Below are positions 1-8,997 of a stretch of 43,322 bases of DNA, piece after piece (position 1 is the first letter of the stretch; every line of letters starts with the position of its first letter). The notes beneath the pieces were generated by a model. It did not search any database, had not been told where the DNA came from, and worked only from the letters and a program-made list of their open reading frames with translations. Both the position numbers and the translations under genes were made by a program. The DNA comes from Acidobacteriota bacterium (GTDB lineage Bacteria; Acidobacteriota; Blastocatellia; Chloracidobacteriales; Chloracidobacteriaceae): positions 1 through 43,322 of the forward strand of contig JACQXX010000100.1 in NCBI GenBank assembly GCA_016208495.1, in the 5' to 3' direction.

Positions 1-111
1 GTTCGGCTTTTCCTCCTTCCCGCTCTTCCTGCTTCCTCTTCCTTTCGCCTCCTTTGCCTTCTTCTTCTCTTTGTTCTTCCGCCTTCACCTGGACTTCTCT
101 TTCTGAATTGA

Positions 112-168
112 CCTTTTTTTATTCAAACAAAGAATTGCTGTACGACCGCTTCATTCCAAAATGGTATT
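112..168 (+). repeat. Partial copy of the heptamer-cored palindromic element
   Basis: The right end (CATTCCAAAATGGTATTA, 151-168) matches the inverted copy ending at 1963 in 17 of 18 positions. The AT-rich stretch before it resembles the stretch in the other copies, less closely. No left end is visible: upstream there is only CT-rich low-complexity sequence (1-110), so this copy is either truncated or begins outside the window. It sits 11 bases beyond the stop codon of the minus-strand gene ending at 180. Confidence 0.6.
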
Positions 169-179
169 ACCAACCAGTA

Positions 180-917
180 TCAGAGGTTTTTGAATGGTTG
201 ACTGGGCTCCTGACGTGGATAGTTGGTCGGAAAAGCTCGGTTCCACAGCCATTCGTAAGCGGCTTCGGGAAGTTCCTCCTTGAGTTGAAAATTGTAGATT
301 TTATTGGGACCGCCGAATTGAGGTTCAAACGTGGTGAAGGAGAGTTGAAACCGGTTTGGTCGGGTGACATCCTGAAGGTCTCGATACCCCCACGCCCGCG
401 AGTGAGTTGAATCCTCCGGGGATTCAAATACAAATTGGTCCGAATACATTTTCAGGACCCCTTCACAGCCACCGAAACGATGCAGGTGTTTAACCGGAAT
501 TTGATAGACCGGCAGGGTCGGGCCTGCCTCCCACAGATTCGTGACCACCAGCCGTTTGGCGTTTGCCCGCAGGAGCCCAACCGTATCGAGCGGGATGTCG
601 GAATCCACAAACCGAAAGCGGAAGACACGGTCACGCCCGGCATACCATTTCTGGTCTTCATAGGTGACCAGGACCAATATTCTCGGTGACTGGATGTAAA
701 TTTCGCGAAGGTCTTCATACCGCCAAACCCTGGAATCATTGACTTCTTTCAGCACTTTGGATTGGTAGGAAATCCCGTCGGATGTGATCGTCAAGCGACC
801 AGTTTGGTTTTTCAGAAAATGCTGATGCTCCACGGCAAAACCAGGTTCTGGTTTTTGGACCTGCGACTGGTTTTGAAATCCGAACAGAAAACTGGCCAAA
901 ATGAGAAGAATGCACAT
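180..917 (-). CDS. Unknown exported protein with a duplicated domain
   Basis: I do not recognise this 245-residue protein. It starts with a short hydrophobic signal-like segment (residues 1-14) followed by a polar Gln-rich linker, so it is probably exported. Two similar units can be seen: around residues 40-75 (GRLTITSDGISYQSK, then RVWRYEDLREIYI) and around 155-185 (GVLKMYSDQFVF, then RAWGYRDLQDVTR). Each has a beta-hairpin-like stretch followed by W/G-Y-x-DL, which looks like a duplicated small beta domain of PH-like type; that fold is a guess. The start has a strong AAGGAG site that overlaps the TAA of the lytic transglycosylase gene before it, so the two are very likely translationally coupled. 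It is the last gene of the metal-efflux run. Confidence 0.8.
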   Translation of the reverse strand: MCILLILASFLFGFQNQSQVQKPEPGFAVEHQHFLKNQTGRLTITSDGISYQSKVLKEVNDSRVWRYEDLREIYIQSPRILVLVTYEDQKWYAGRDRVFRFRFVDSDIPLDTVGLLRANAKRLVVTNLWEAGPTLPVYQIPVKHLHRFGGCEGVLKMYSDQFVFESPEDSTHSRAWGYRDLQDVTRPNRFQLSFTTFEPQFGGPNKIYNFQLKEELPEAAYEWLWNRAFPTNYPRQEPSQPFKNL

Positions 918-925
918 AAAACTCC

Positions 926-1945
926 TTACCGGGTGCGAACCGTGATGCCTCTTCGTTGGAATGATACAGGTTGATTTCGACCAAGGGTGATCGCGGCCAG
1001 CACGGCGGGAACGTAGCTTTTGGTTTCATCTGGCAACAGGCCACGGCGGCTTAATTCCCAAAAATCACGGGCGCCGCTCTGGCGTTGCAAGCGCAGGATC
1101 CGGTGCTCACCGGCATTGTAAGCAGCCAGGGCGAGCGGCCAGTCCCGGAAGATTCCAAACAAATCCCGCAAATATCGAGCTGCGGCACGGGTTGATTTTT
1201 CGGGGTCATGGCGTTCGTCCACATCCCCGATTTGACGCAGGCCATAGCGTTCCCCAGTCCCTTTCATAAACTGCCAGATACCCGCTGCCCCGGCGCTGGA
1301 ACGGGCAAAAGGGTTGTAGGCGCTTTCGACCAGGCCGAGAAAAATCAACTCCTCCGGTATGCCCTCCTCGTGGAAAACCTGTCGCATCATGGGTTCATAC
1401 TCTTTCAAGCGGGAAAAAGCAGTCTTAAACCCTTGACCTTTGAAAAATTTGACGGACCTGGTCACCTGCGTTTGTCCAGGTTGGGAAAGTTCAAGTCTGG
1501 TACCTGGGGCAGGACTGTTGACCCCTTTGAGTTCGGCCACGTGACGGGACAGTTCGAGAAACGTCACGTGAATGGTCGGTTCGTAAAACGCGGCTTCATC
1601 CGATTCAAGCAGTGCCTGCCGGGCTTTTTCAAAGACAGCCTCTGCTTCCATCTGTTTTCCTTGCTTGAGCAGGGTTTCGCCATTCCGGAAAGCCGACTCG
1701 GCCAGCATCTGCAACTCTGCGAGACGGGCTTTCCGCTCGGTTTGCCGGTACAGGTCATCGAGCAAAATTTCCACCGTGCCCGGAAGGGCGGTCCGCTGGG
1801 TCTGGGTCAAGGCTGGTTGGGCGGAGGTCCGGGGTTCACTGGTTTGGGCCTGACACCCCAGAACCATTCCCAGCAGTGTAAGACAAAAGACGGGTACCTG
1901 ACCGATGGCGACTGAAAAATGGTGATTACCAGTACCATGTTTCAT
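926..1945 (-). CDS. Lytic transglycosylase lipoprotein, MltD/Slt-like
   Basis: The product is about 339 residues when started at the ATG at 1945, which gives MKHG... and a lipobox ending LGC near residue 30, so a lipid-anchored periplasmic enzyme is expected. A longer in-frame start at 1984 would put extra residues before the signal. The middle part is helical and may carry a short TPR-like region (ETLLKQGKQMEAEAVFEKA). The C-terminal half is a family 1 SLT domain with the catalytic Glu in LVESAYNP, followed by GIWQFM and AYNAGE. These enzymes cleave the MurNAc-GlcNAc bond of peptidoglycan to leave 1,6-anhydro ends. Its place after the efflux pump genes may mean it opens the wall for pump assembly, but a repeat element separates it from cusA, so co-transcription is uncertain. 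Confidence 0.92.
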   Translation of the reverse strand: MKHGTGNHHFSVAIGQVPVFCLTLLGMVLGCQAQTSEPRTSAQPALTQTQRTALPGTVEILLDDLYRQTERKARLAELQMLAESAFRNGETLLKQGKQMEAEAVFEKARQALLESDEAAFYEPTIHVTFLELSRHVAELKGVNSPAPGTRLELSQPGQTQVTRSVKFFKGQGFKTAFSRLKEYEPMMRQVFHEEGIPEELIFLGLVESAYNPFARSSAGAAGIWQFMKGTGERYGLRQIGDVDERHDPEKSTRAAARYLRDLFGIFRDWPLALAAYNAGEHRILRLQRQSGARDFWELSRRGLLPDETKSYVPAVLAAITLGRNQPVSFQRRGITVRTR

Positions 1946-1962
1946 AACAAACTCTTCAACTC

Positions 1963-2070
1963 TTATACCATTTTGGAATGGCATCCTCGTATTAGCAAAC
2001 AGCTAAATTATTGAAAAAATTGCATTTTCCTGAACCATGAATCCGATCCCATGAACCCTAATTGGTATTA
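1963..2070 (-). repeat. Heptamer-cored palindromic element, 108 bp
   Basis: Read on the minus strand it begins TAATACCAATTAGG at 2070 and ends CCAAAATGGTATAA at 1963, so the ends are inverted copies. After the first end come four degenerate 7-bp units (GGTTCAT, GGGATCG, GATTCAT, GGTTCAG), then an AT-rich stretch (CAATTTTTTCAATAATTTAG). The copy at 15165-15272 has the same length and order. The TAA at 2070-2068 is also the stop codon of the cusA-like gene. Confidence 0.8.
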
Positions 2071-5000
2071 GCTGATGACTGAGGTTGGGGCTGGTTCGTG
2101 GTCAGGTTGGTGAATCCCGGCGGCTTCTTTTCTCACGTGGAAATACCAACGCCAGACCTCGTAAATCGCCGGGTACACCACCAATTCCAAAAGAAATGAA
2201 GTCAGCATCCCGCCCACCAGCGGCACGGCAATTCGTTTCATGGTGTCGGATCCGGTGCCGGTGGCCCACAACACCGGCAGCAGGCCGATGTAATCAACCA
2301 TGACAGTCATTAACTTAGGCCGAAGGCGTTTGACGGCGCCTTCCACAATTGCCTGATGGAGTTGGTCACGGGTGTTGAGCTTTCCCTGGGATTTGGCCTC
2401 TTCATATGCCAGGTCCAGATAGAGCAACATAAAGACCCCGGTTTCGGCATCTACCCCCAACAACGCGATTAATCCGACCCACACGGCAATACTGACGTTG
2501 TAATCGAGGAAATAGAGCAACCAAATCGCTCCAATCGCTGAAAACGGCACCGCCAACAACACAATGGACGTCTTTACCAGCGACTGCGTGTTCAAATACA
2601 GAAGCAAAACAATCACCAGGAGGGTGATCGGAATAACCAACAACAATCGGTTGGCAACCCGCTCCATGCTCTCATATTGGCCGCTCCAGGTCAGAGTGTA
2701 GCCGGGGGGAATCTGGACGCCGGCACGCACGGCTTCCTTGGCGTCGGTGACAAATCCACCGACATCCCGACCGGCCACATCCACATACACATAACCGCTC
2801 AATCTCCCGTTTTCATTCCGAATCATGCCTGGCCCGGTGACGATTTTCAGATCGGCTAACTGTTCCAGTGGAATCTGGGGGCCGCCCATGGTGGGGACCC
2901 GAATGCGCCGCAGATCGGCCAGCGTGCTGCGGTAATCCCGAAAATTTCGGACATTGATCGGATATCGTTCACGACCTTCGATGGTGGTGGAGACAGATTC
3001 CCCGCCGATGGCAGACATGATCACCATCTCTACCTGTGCCACAGTCAAACCGTAGCGCGCCAATTCGGTACGTTTCACCTCAAAATCAATAAAATATCCC
3101 CCGGCGGTGCGTTCGGCATACACACTCGCTGTTCCCCTCACCGGGCGCAAAGCCGCTTCAATCTGTTGGCCAAGGTGCTCAATGACAGTTAAATCCGGTC
3201 CCAGAATTTTGATGCCCACCGGAGTCCGGACCCCAGTGGTCAGCATGTCAATCCGCGCTTTGATAGGCATCGTCCAGGCATTCACGGTTCCAGGAATTTG
3301 GAGCGCTTCATTGAGTCCGCCGGTCCCGTAAATCAACTCCTGGGTGCTTTGGTGGTCCGGCCAGGCGCGGCGCAACCAATTCTGTAACCACTCCGGTGCC
3401 CAGGCAGAGTACCAGCGGGGGATTTTCGGCCATTCGGAAGCCGGTTTCAGCACAATCACCGTTTCCATCATTGAGAAAGGGGCTGGGTCGGTGGCGGTTT
3501 CAGCGCGCCCTGCTTTGCCATGCACCGTTTTCACTTCTGGGAAGGATTTGATGATCCGGTCCTGAATCTGGAGCAGCCGTTGGGCCTCGGTGATTGAAAT
3601 GCCAGGCAGTGTTGTGGGCATGTAGAGCAAGGTGCCTTCATCCAGAGGTGGCATAAATTCTGATCCCAATCGGAAATAAATCGGAAGGGTCAGAGCCACT
3701 ACCAGGACTGCTCCAAGAATGGTCAGCCATTGATGTCGGAGAACCCATTCCACCACTGGTTGGTACAGGCGCATCAACCACCGGCTCAACGGGTGCTGCT
3801 CTTCGCTATAAATTTTTCCAACCAGCACCGCATTCACTATCGAACTCACCCATCGTGGCCGAAATCGGAACCGGTCGGTGCGAATCAACAGCACCGCGAT
3901 GGCCGGAACCAGGGTGACTGACAGGATAGCCGCCATCACCATTGACAGGTTTTTGGTAAACGCCAGGGGCTTGAACAACCTGCCTTCCTGGGCTTCGAGA
4001 GCAATGATGGGCAGAAATGAAATGCCGATCACCAACAATGAATAGAAACTCGGTGCACCAACCTCTTTTGCAGCGTGAATAATAACGGTATGCCGCGGGG
4101 TGGGTCGCCCTTGGGCCTCCCATTCCTCCAATTTTTTATGGATTTGTTCGACCACGACGATGGCCGCATCCACCATGGCTCCGACCGCAATCGCAATCCC
4201 TGAGATGGACATGATGTTGGCGGTGACGCCCAGATATTCCATTGGGATGAAGGCGATGACCACCGCCACGCAAATCGTGATCACGGGAATCAGGGCGCTC
4301 GGCACGTGGAGCAAAAAGATGAGAATAATCAGGCTGACCACGGTCAGTTCCTCGATCAGGGTCTCTTTGAGGGTGTCAATCGAACGCCGAATGAGTTCGG
4401 ATCGGTCATAGGTGGTCACCACGGTTACCCCCGGCGGCAAACTGGCTTCGATTGCCGCCAATTTGGCTTTGACGCCAGCGATCACATTCAGTGCATTTTC
4501 TCCTACCCGCATAATGACGATGGCACCTGCGGCTTCGCCTTCGCCATTGAATTCCCCGACCCCACGCCGCAAATCAGGCCCCAGAACCACCTTCCCCAGT
4601 TGTTTTATCAGGACCGGAGTGCCGGTTTCGCGGTTGACGGCCACAACCAGTTGTTCAATATCGGCTTTGGACCGAATGTACCCTCGTCCACGGACCATAT
4701 ATTCCCGCCCGGAAAATTCGACCAGGCGTCCACCGACTTCGTTATTCCCCTGACGAACCGTTTCAATGACCTTGTCAATTGGTATCTGATAGGCCGTCAG
4801 CGCATTGGGATCGAGATTAACCTGGTACTGCCGTATAAATCCGCCGAGAGGGGATACTTCTGCCACACCCGGAACGGATTGTAATTCATAGCGCAACTGC
4901 CAGTCCTGCAAGGATCGCAGGTCGGCCAGGTTGCGCTTGCCGGTTTGATCTACCAGCACATACTGATAAACCCACCCGACCGCGGTTTCGTCCCGGGCCA

Positions 5001-5382
5001 GTTCGACTGACACTCCTTCCGGCAGTTTAGGCAAGATGTTGTTGAGATATTCCAGGGTGCGTGACCGCGCCCAGTAAATGTCGGTGCCTTCCTCAAAGAC
5101 AATGTAGACATAGGAAAAACCGAAATCGGAAAACCCCCGGATGTCTTTCACCTTGGGTACGCCCAGCATGGACCGAATAATCGGGTAAGTTACCTGATCT
5201 TCAATAATGTTTGGGCTGCGGTCCCACCGTGAGAACACAATCACCTGGGTATCTGATAGGTCAGGGATGGCATCCAGCGGGATGTTACGCATGGATCGGA
5301 TGCCCATCACTATCGTCACGGCCACTATCAACAACACCAGCGCTTTGTTGTATGCACACCACTCAATGAGCCGGTCAATCAT
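2068..5382 (-). CDS. cusA: CusA/CzcA-family heavy-metal RND efflux pump
   Basis: This 1104-residue inner-membrane proton/metal antiporter has the usual RND length. The start ATG at 5382 (MIDRLIEW) has an AAGGAGG site 5 bases ahead; a longer frame from 5412 has no such site. The first membrane helix is at the N-terminus, followed by the porter segment NIPLDAIPDLSDTQVIVFS. The TM4 motif GAMVDAAIVVVEQ is the type found in the Cu(I)/Ag(I) subgroup rather than the Zn/Co/Cd subgroup. LLYMPTTLPGIS and AWTMPIKARIDM carry two methionines that correspond to those of the E. coli CusA metal site. The third expected methionine appears replaced (SAIGGESVSTTIEG), which I infer from memory of the E. coli protein. 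It is the last pump gene of the operon; its stop codon lies in a repeat element. Confidence 0.95.
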   Translation of the reverse strand: MIDRLIEWCAYNKALVLLIVAVTIVMGIRSMRNIPLDAIPDLSDTQVIVFSRWDRSPNIIEDQVTYPIIRSMLGVPKVKDIRGFSDFGFSYVYIVFEEGTDIYWARSRTLEYLNNILPKLPEGVSVELARDETAVGWVYQYVLVDQTGKRNLADLRSLQDWQLRYELQSVPGVAEVSPLGGFIRQYQVNLDPNALTAYQIPIDKVIETVRQGNNEVGGRLVEFSGREYMVRGRGYIRSKADIEQLVVAVNRETGTPVLIKQLGKVVLGPDLRRGVGEFNGEGEAAGAIVIMRVGENALNVIAGVKAKLAAIEASLPPGVTVVTTYDRSELIRRSIDTLKETLIEELTVVSLIILIFLLHVPSALIPVITICVAVVIAFIPMEYLGVTANIMSISGIAIAVGAMVDAAIVVVEQIHKKLEEWEAQGRPTPRHTVIIHAAKEVGAPSFYSLLVIGISFLPIIALEAQEGRLFKPLAFTKNLSMVMAAILSVTLVPAIAVLLIRTDRFRFRPRWVSSIVNAVLVGKIYSEEQHPLSRWLMRLYQPVVEWVLRHQWLTILGAVLVVALTLPIYFRLGSEFMPPLDEGTLLYMPTTLPGISITEAQRLLQIQDRIIKSFPEVKTVHGKAGRAETATDPAPFSMMETVIVLKPASEWPKIPRWYSAWAPEWLQNWLRRAWPDHQSTQELIYGTGGLNEALQIPGTVNAWTMPIKARIDMLTTGVRTPVGIKILGPDLTVIEHLGQQIEAALRPVRGTASVYAERTAGGYFIDFEVKRTELARYGLTVAQVEMVIMSAIGGESVSTTIEGRERYPINVRNFRDYRSTLADLRRIRVPTMGGPQIPLEQLADLKIVTGPGMIRNENGRLSGYVYVDVAGRDVGGFVTDAKEAVRAGVQIPPGYTLTWSGQYESMERVANRLLLVIPITLLVIVLLLYLNTQSLVKTSIVLLAVPFSAIGAIWLLYFLDYNVSIAVWVGLIALLGVDAETGVFMLLYLDLAYEEAKSQGKLNTRDQLHQAIVEGAVKRLRPKLMTVMVDYIGLLPVLWATGTGSDTMKRIAVPLVGGMLTSFLLELVVYPAIYEVWRWYFHVRKEAAGIHQPDHEPAPTSVIS

Positions 5383-5451
5383 ATCCGCCTCCTTGATGTC
5401 ATCCTGTACCACCCCGACTTTGAATGTGAAAGCGTGGGGTTTGGGAAAAGG

Positions 5452-7032
5452 TCAATATTGTGAATGGTCGGGGGAAGTCGAGCCGGTTTTCTGATTTGGT
5501 TTTCCATCTGACGGCTCGGCCTTTCCGTGTCCGGAATGGCCCGAACCGGCCATTCCCTGCAGGGCTGACTTGAGGCGGCTTTCCGAATCAATCAAAAAAT
5601 TGCCTGAGGTGACGATTCGTTCACCGACTTTCAATCCGCTTAATACAATGTACCGGCCAGCTACATTTGTTCCCAACCGCACGCTACGTGGCTCAAAGTA
5701 GCCGCCGTCGAGTGCCACAAATACGGTTTGCTCGCTCCCGGAATCCAGCACCGCCTCTTCGGGAATGGAAAGCTGGGTGCCGTACCCAACCTCAAGTTCG
5801 ACGTTGGCGTACATATCGGGCTTCAACTTGAAGTGGGGATTCTGGAATTCAATCCTGACTTTGAGCGTCCGGGTCAAATTGTCGAGTTGCGGATAAATGT
5901 AATTCACCTTGCCGCGAAAGGTTTCACCTGGGAAGGCTGAAAAGGTCACCGTGGCGGACTGACCCAGTTTGATGGAGGGAATTTCGTACTCGTAAATATC
6001 AGCCAGCACCCAAATGCGGGACAGGTCAGCCAGGGTGTAGAGTTCCATTTCAGGTGTCACCTTCTGTTGTTCAAAGGCATTTTTAGTCAGGATGAAACCA
6101 TCGTTGGGCGCATAAATCATCAGTGATTTCAGCGGTTCACCTCGCGCCTCGATTTGTTTGATGTCAGCTTCCGGAATATCCCACAACTGCAATCGTTTGC
6201 GGCTGGCTTCCACGAGTGCGTTCGTACTGGCGGCAATTTCTGGATAGGGGCTGTCACCGAGGTGTTTACGAGCTTTGAGCGCGAGCAGGTACTCTTGCTG
6301 GGTCGAGACCAGATCGGGGCTATAGAGGCTGACGAGCGGTTGGCCTTTGGTAATGAGTTTACCGGTAAAATCAACATAAATCTGTTCAATCCAACCGTCA
6401 ATTTTGGTGTGGACATGTGTAATTTTGGTTTCGTCATAGGCTACCCTTCCGACCGCTCGAATGGTATGACCCAGGGCACTTGACGTCACCTCATCATAGG
6501 TGACCCCGATAAGTTGTTGTTTGGCCGGGTTGATTTTTACGGTGCCTGGAGGCATCTCCGGTGATGTGCCATCCTGGGCGTATACCGGTACCAAATCCAT
6601 TCCATCCGGCGCTTTACCGGGTTTGTCCGAACGATTTGACGGGTTCATGGGGTCTTGCCAGTAGAGAATTTTTCGCTCGCCGGCAGGTCCTGAATTTGCA
6701 CTTGAAGGGGTTGCAACTTTGATGAGCGTCATATTGCAAATCGGGCATTCGCCAGGTTTGGGCGAGGTGTACTGCGGGTGCATCGGGCAGGTATATAATT
6801 CGGCGACTGACTTCTGGAGCACGGGTTGGATTCCGAAATATCGGCCCACCGGGCCATCTCGAAGCTCTCGACGATAGATGTACCCAGCCACCACCACCAC
6901 CAGGACCAGCCACCAAACCCACCGGCGTGTGGCTCGTCGCACTGGACGAATAACAGGCAGGGGCTGGGTTGGCGGGAGAGGTGGTTCAGTCGGGAGCGAT
7001 TCCAGCGGGTCAGGAGGCAACTGCGGTTCCAT
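5452..7032 (-). CDS. cusB: CusB-like efflux adaptor with metal-binding modules
   Basis: This is the periplasmic membrane-fusion subunit (526 residues) linking the RND pump to the outer-membrane channel. After a Pro-rich cytoplasmic start there is one membrane anchor (residues 38-53). Residues 80-106 form a heavy-metal-binding module (YTCPMHP, then CPICNM), and residues 122-151 form a related degenerate one (YWQDPMNP, then DGMDLVPVY). The barrel-sandwich and beta-barrel parts follow (VGRVAYDETKITHVHTKIDG, then LYAPNDG-like and VLADIYEYEIP segments). The C-terminal tail has GHSGHG and DHS, which could bind metal. It lies 13 bases after the outer-membrane factor gene and 69 bases before cusA. 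The two metal modules in one adaptor suggest that it also delivers metal to the pump. Confidence 0.94.
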   Translation of the reverse strand: MEPQLPPDPLESLPTEPPLPPTQPLPVIRPVRRATRRWVWWLVLVVVVAGYIYRRELRDGPVGRYFGIQPVLQKSVAELYTCPMHPQYTSPKPGECPICNMTLIKVATPSSANSGPAGERKILYWQDPMNPSNRSDKPGKAPDGMDLVPVYAQDGTSPEMPPGTVKINPAKQQLIGVTYDEVTSSALGHTIRAVGRVAYDETKITHVHTKIDGWIEQIYVDFTGKLITKGQPLVSLYSPDLVSTQQEYLLALKARKHLGDSPYPEIAASTNALVEASRKRLQLWDIPEADIKQIEARGEPLKSLMIYAPNDGFILTKNAFEQQKVTPEMELYTLADLSRIWVLADIYEYEIPSIKLGQSATVTFSAFPGETFRGKVNYIYPQLDNLTRTLKVRIEFQNPHFKLKPDMYANVELEVGYGTQLSIPEEAVLDSGSEQTVFVALDGGYFEPRSVRLGTNVAGRYIVLSGLKVGERIVTSGNFLIDSESRLKSALQGMAGSGHSGHGKAEPSDGKPNQKTGSTSPDHSQY

Positions 7033-7045
7033 AGTCAGGTTCCTT

Positions 7046-8383
7046 TCACCGAATCAATTCGACTCCAAGGAGCGGTTCCAAGGCAGCCAGGGCTTTGGCC
7101 TGATTGGCGACCTGTTCGTAATAATTAAGTTGGTAGGTTTGGAGCGTCAGTAAACCGTCCAGCAGGGTTAAAAAATCCACTTTCCCAACTTCATACCCGG
7201 CAATGGCGGATTCCAACGAAAGGGTTGATTGGGGAATGATGGTGGTGCCGTACAGGGTGGTCAATTTCCGGGCGGTGGTAACGGCCAGATGCTGTTCCTT
7301 GAGCTTGAAGAAAACCAGCGACGACAGGGTTTCCAATCGTTTTTGCTCCATGGCCGTGGCCGCTGCCGCCTCGGCGAGGGCTGGCCGTTGCTTTCTCCAA
7401 AAATAAAGCGGGAGTTTCAGACCCAGGCTGATGCCGTACATTTCCGGCAATTTGGGGCGATGGTAATAGATAAATCCGATACTGAAATCAGGATAAAACT
7501 CCTTTTGCGCCAGTTGGAACCCGTATCGCTCGCGGTCGATACGGCGTTTTTGGGCCTTGAACTCTGGATAGTTGGCGAGCGCCAGGTCCTTCATTTGGAC
7601 CAGCGTCAATGTGAGCATCGGGGGTTGAAGTTCGGCGGGAAGCCCAAGTTCTGCCTCCGGGTCGCGGAATCGTAGCTGGTTCAGGGTGGCTTCCACGGTC
7701 AGGCGTCGTTGTTCCAAAATCGCCAGTTGGTCAATCAGTTTGGCGATTTCGACCTGGGCCTTGAAGACATCCTGCTGGATCCCTTTCCCAACCGAATACC
7801 GGGCTTCAGAAATCCGGGTGAATTTTTCAAGCAGGTCTTTGTTTTTTGTAATGATTTCAGTGGATTTGTACAAATACCACCATTCAATATAGGCACTTTT
7901 AACTTCGGCAGTCAGATTGAGCCGTGTCTGCTCGTACTTCCACCATTCCGTATCGGCCTCGACCGAAGCCATTTTGGCCTTGAGATCGAGTTTTCCGGGA
8001 AAAGGGAACTCCTGGCTGAAATTGAGCATTCGAGCACTGGCGGGGTCTTCGGATTGAAGGTCGAACGATGGCAACGGGTTGATGTTTCCAGCGTAACTGT
8101 AGGTCACTATTGGTTCCGGCAAAGCTTTCGCCTGCGGCACCCGTGCTCGCATCCGATCAAAATTGCGGGCCATGGATTGGATTTCAGGGTTGTGCTCCAA
8201 CGAGTCCGCTACCAGGTCACGCAGTAGCACCAGTGACGGCTGAGGTGCGGAGGCTGGTGGTATTGGTGTTTGCTGGGCACCCACCGGAACCCACCAGCCA
8301 TCGCAGACCAGCCACACCACCAGCCACCCAGCCAGGGACATACTTCCCGTAGGGTTTTTAGAGCCAGGCTTGAACCATTTCAT
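7046..8383 (-). CDS. cusC: TolC/CusC-like outer-membrane efflux protein
   Basis: The 445-residue product has an N-terminal signal (SLAGWLVVWLVC...GAQQ) and the two repeated helical hairpin modules of the outer-membrane efflux family: RDLVADSLEHNPEIQSMARNF near residue 50 and MKDLALANYPEFKAQKR in the second half. SQEFPFPGKLDLKA is typical of the metal-pump branch. The conserved turn near the C-terminus is GYEVGKVDFLTLLDGLLTL. It forms the trimeric channel through the outer membrane for the CusBA-like pump. The start at 8383 has an AGGGGG site. It is the first structural gene of the pump after the small upstream protein, from which it is separated by a palindromic element with a strong hairpin. 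Confidence 0.93.
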   Translation of the reverse strand: MKWFKPGSKNPTGSMSLAGWLVVWLVCDGWWVPVGAQQTPIPPASAPQPSLVLLRDLVADSLEHNPEIQSMARNFDRMRARVPQAKALPEPIVTYSYAGNINPLPSFDLQSEDPASARMLNFSQEFPFPGKLDLKAKMASVEADTEWWKYEQTRLNLTAEVKSAYIEWWYLYKSTEIITKNKDLLEKFTRISEARYSVGKGIQQDVFKAQVEIAKLIDQLAILEQRRLTVEATLNQLRFRDPEAELGLPAELQPPMLTLTLVQMKDLALANYPEFKAQKRRIDRERYGFQLAQKEFYPDFSIGFIYYHRPKLPEMYGISLGLKLPLYFWRKQRPALAEAAAATAMEQKRLETLSSLVFFKLKEQHLAVTTARKLTTLYGTTIIPQSTLSLESAIAGYEVGKVDFLTLLDGLLTLQTYQLNYYEQVANQAKALAALEPLLGVELIR

Positions 8384-8401
8384 AAGGCCCCCTGCAACTA
8401 T

Positions 8402-8550
8402 TAATGCGAATTAAGAGTTGAAAAAATAAGCGGATTTGAGCCCAGGAACTGAGCGGCAGGCTCGGAGCCCAGAGTTGCACCCTGGGCTCTGAGCCTGCGT
8501 CTCCTTCGTAGACTGAGAACCAAAACCACTTCAACCCTGCATTCGCATTA
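8402..8550. repeat. Palindromic element with TAATGCGAAT ends and strong internal hairpin
   Basis: TAATGCGAAT at 8402-8411 has its exact inverted copy at 8541-8550, and GTTGAA is shared a little further in, so the element has inverted ends. Inside is a stem of 17 pairs with one mismatch (8456-8472 with 8482-8498) and a 9-base loop. The outer TTA at 8548-8550 is also the TAA stop codon of the 149-residue gene. As RNA the hairpin would lie between the first gene and the outer-membrane factor gene of the operon and could act as an attenuator or processing site. Confidence 0.75.
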
Positions 8551-8997
8551 TTGTTTTGGTCGTGGTTCGTTGCCTTGCATTTCCTTGGCTCGAAAAGTGT
8601 GAAACTCAGCCATCCATTCGGCTTCGCGAGCCAGGGATTCGGCGGCGGTAATGTAGTGCTCACAATGGAGACGCATCTTTTTCACATAGCTGTTTTCAAT
8701 CACTTCCTTGGTTTGAGGAACCCGCTTTTTGTAATCAGCCAGCATTTTGTGGTGGAATTCGGCTTCCGCGCGGTATTCAGCGGCTTTCTTGCGGTAGCTT
8801 TCCGCCATCGCCAGATGTTCCGCCGCTGTTTGCGGCGGTTTGTCTGTCTGAGGCAGGGATTGTTCAATCGTTGGTGTTGATGTGGCTGGTTGCCCGAAAC
8901 CCGAAACGGTCACTGCTGTTCTTGCAAAGGCAATCAGCAGGGCCACCACCACTGCCATTGCCGCCACTGTTTTTCTGAATCGTTCCAGTTGGTTCAT
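8548..8997 (-). CDS. Small exported helical protein, first gene of efflux operon
   Basis: This 149-residue protein has a single N-terminal hydrophobic segment (residues 10-30, AAMAVVVALLIAFARTAV) and then an almost wholly helical, charged region. Visible possible metal ligands are in AEFHHKMLADYKKR, MRLHCEHYITAAES and EWMAEFHTF (His, Met and Cys in heptad-like spacing). I do not recognise a named family. Its position as first gene of a CusCBA-like operon, with its own strong GAGGAGGT site, suggests a periplasmic metal-handling or stress-sensing accessory protein, in the manner of CnrX/ZraP-type helical hairpins. That comparison rests on architecture only. Confidence 0.82.
   Translation of the reverse strand: MNQLERFRKTVAAMAVVVALLIAFARTAVTVSGFGQPATSTPTIEQSLPQTDKPPQTAAEHLAMAESYRKKAAEYRAEAEFHHKMLADYKKRVPQTKEVIENSYVKKMRLHCEHYITAAESLAREAEWMAEFHTFRAKEMQGNEPRPKQ

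Noticed and set aside
1208-1915. Long plus-strand frame opposite the lytic transglycosylase gene
   Set aside because: The minus-strand frame has SLT motifs and a lipobox; the plus-strand product has no recognisable domain or ribosome site.
4306-4884. 192-residue plus-strand frame inside the cusA-like gene
   Set aside because: It is the shadow of a conserved RND segment on the other strand.
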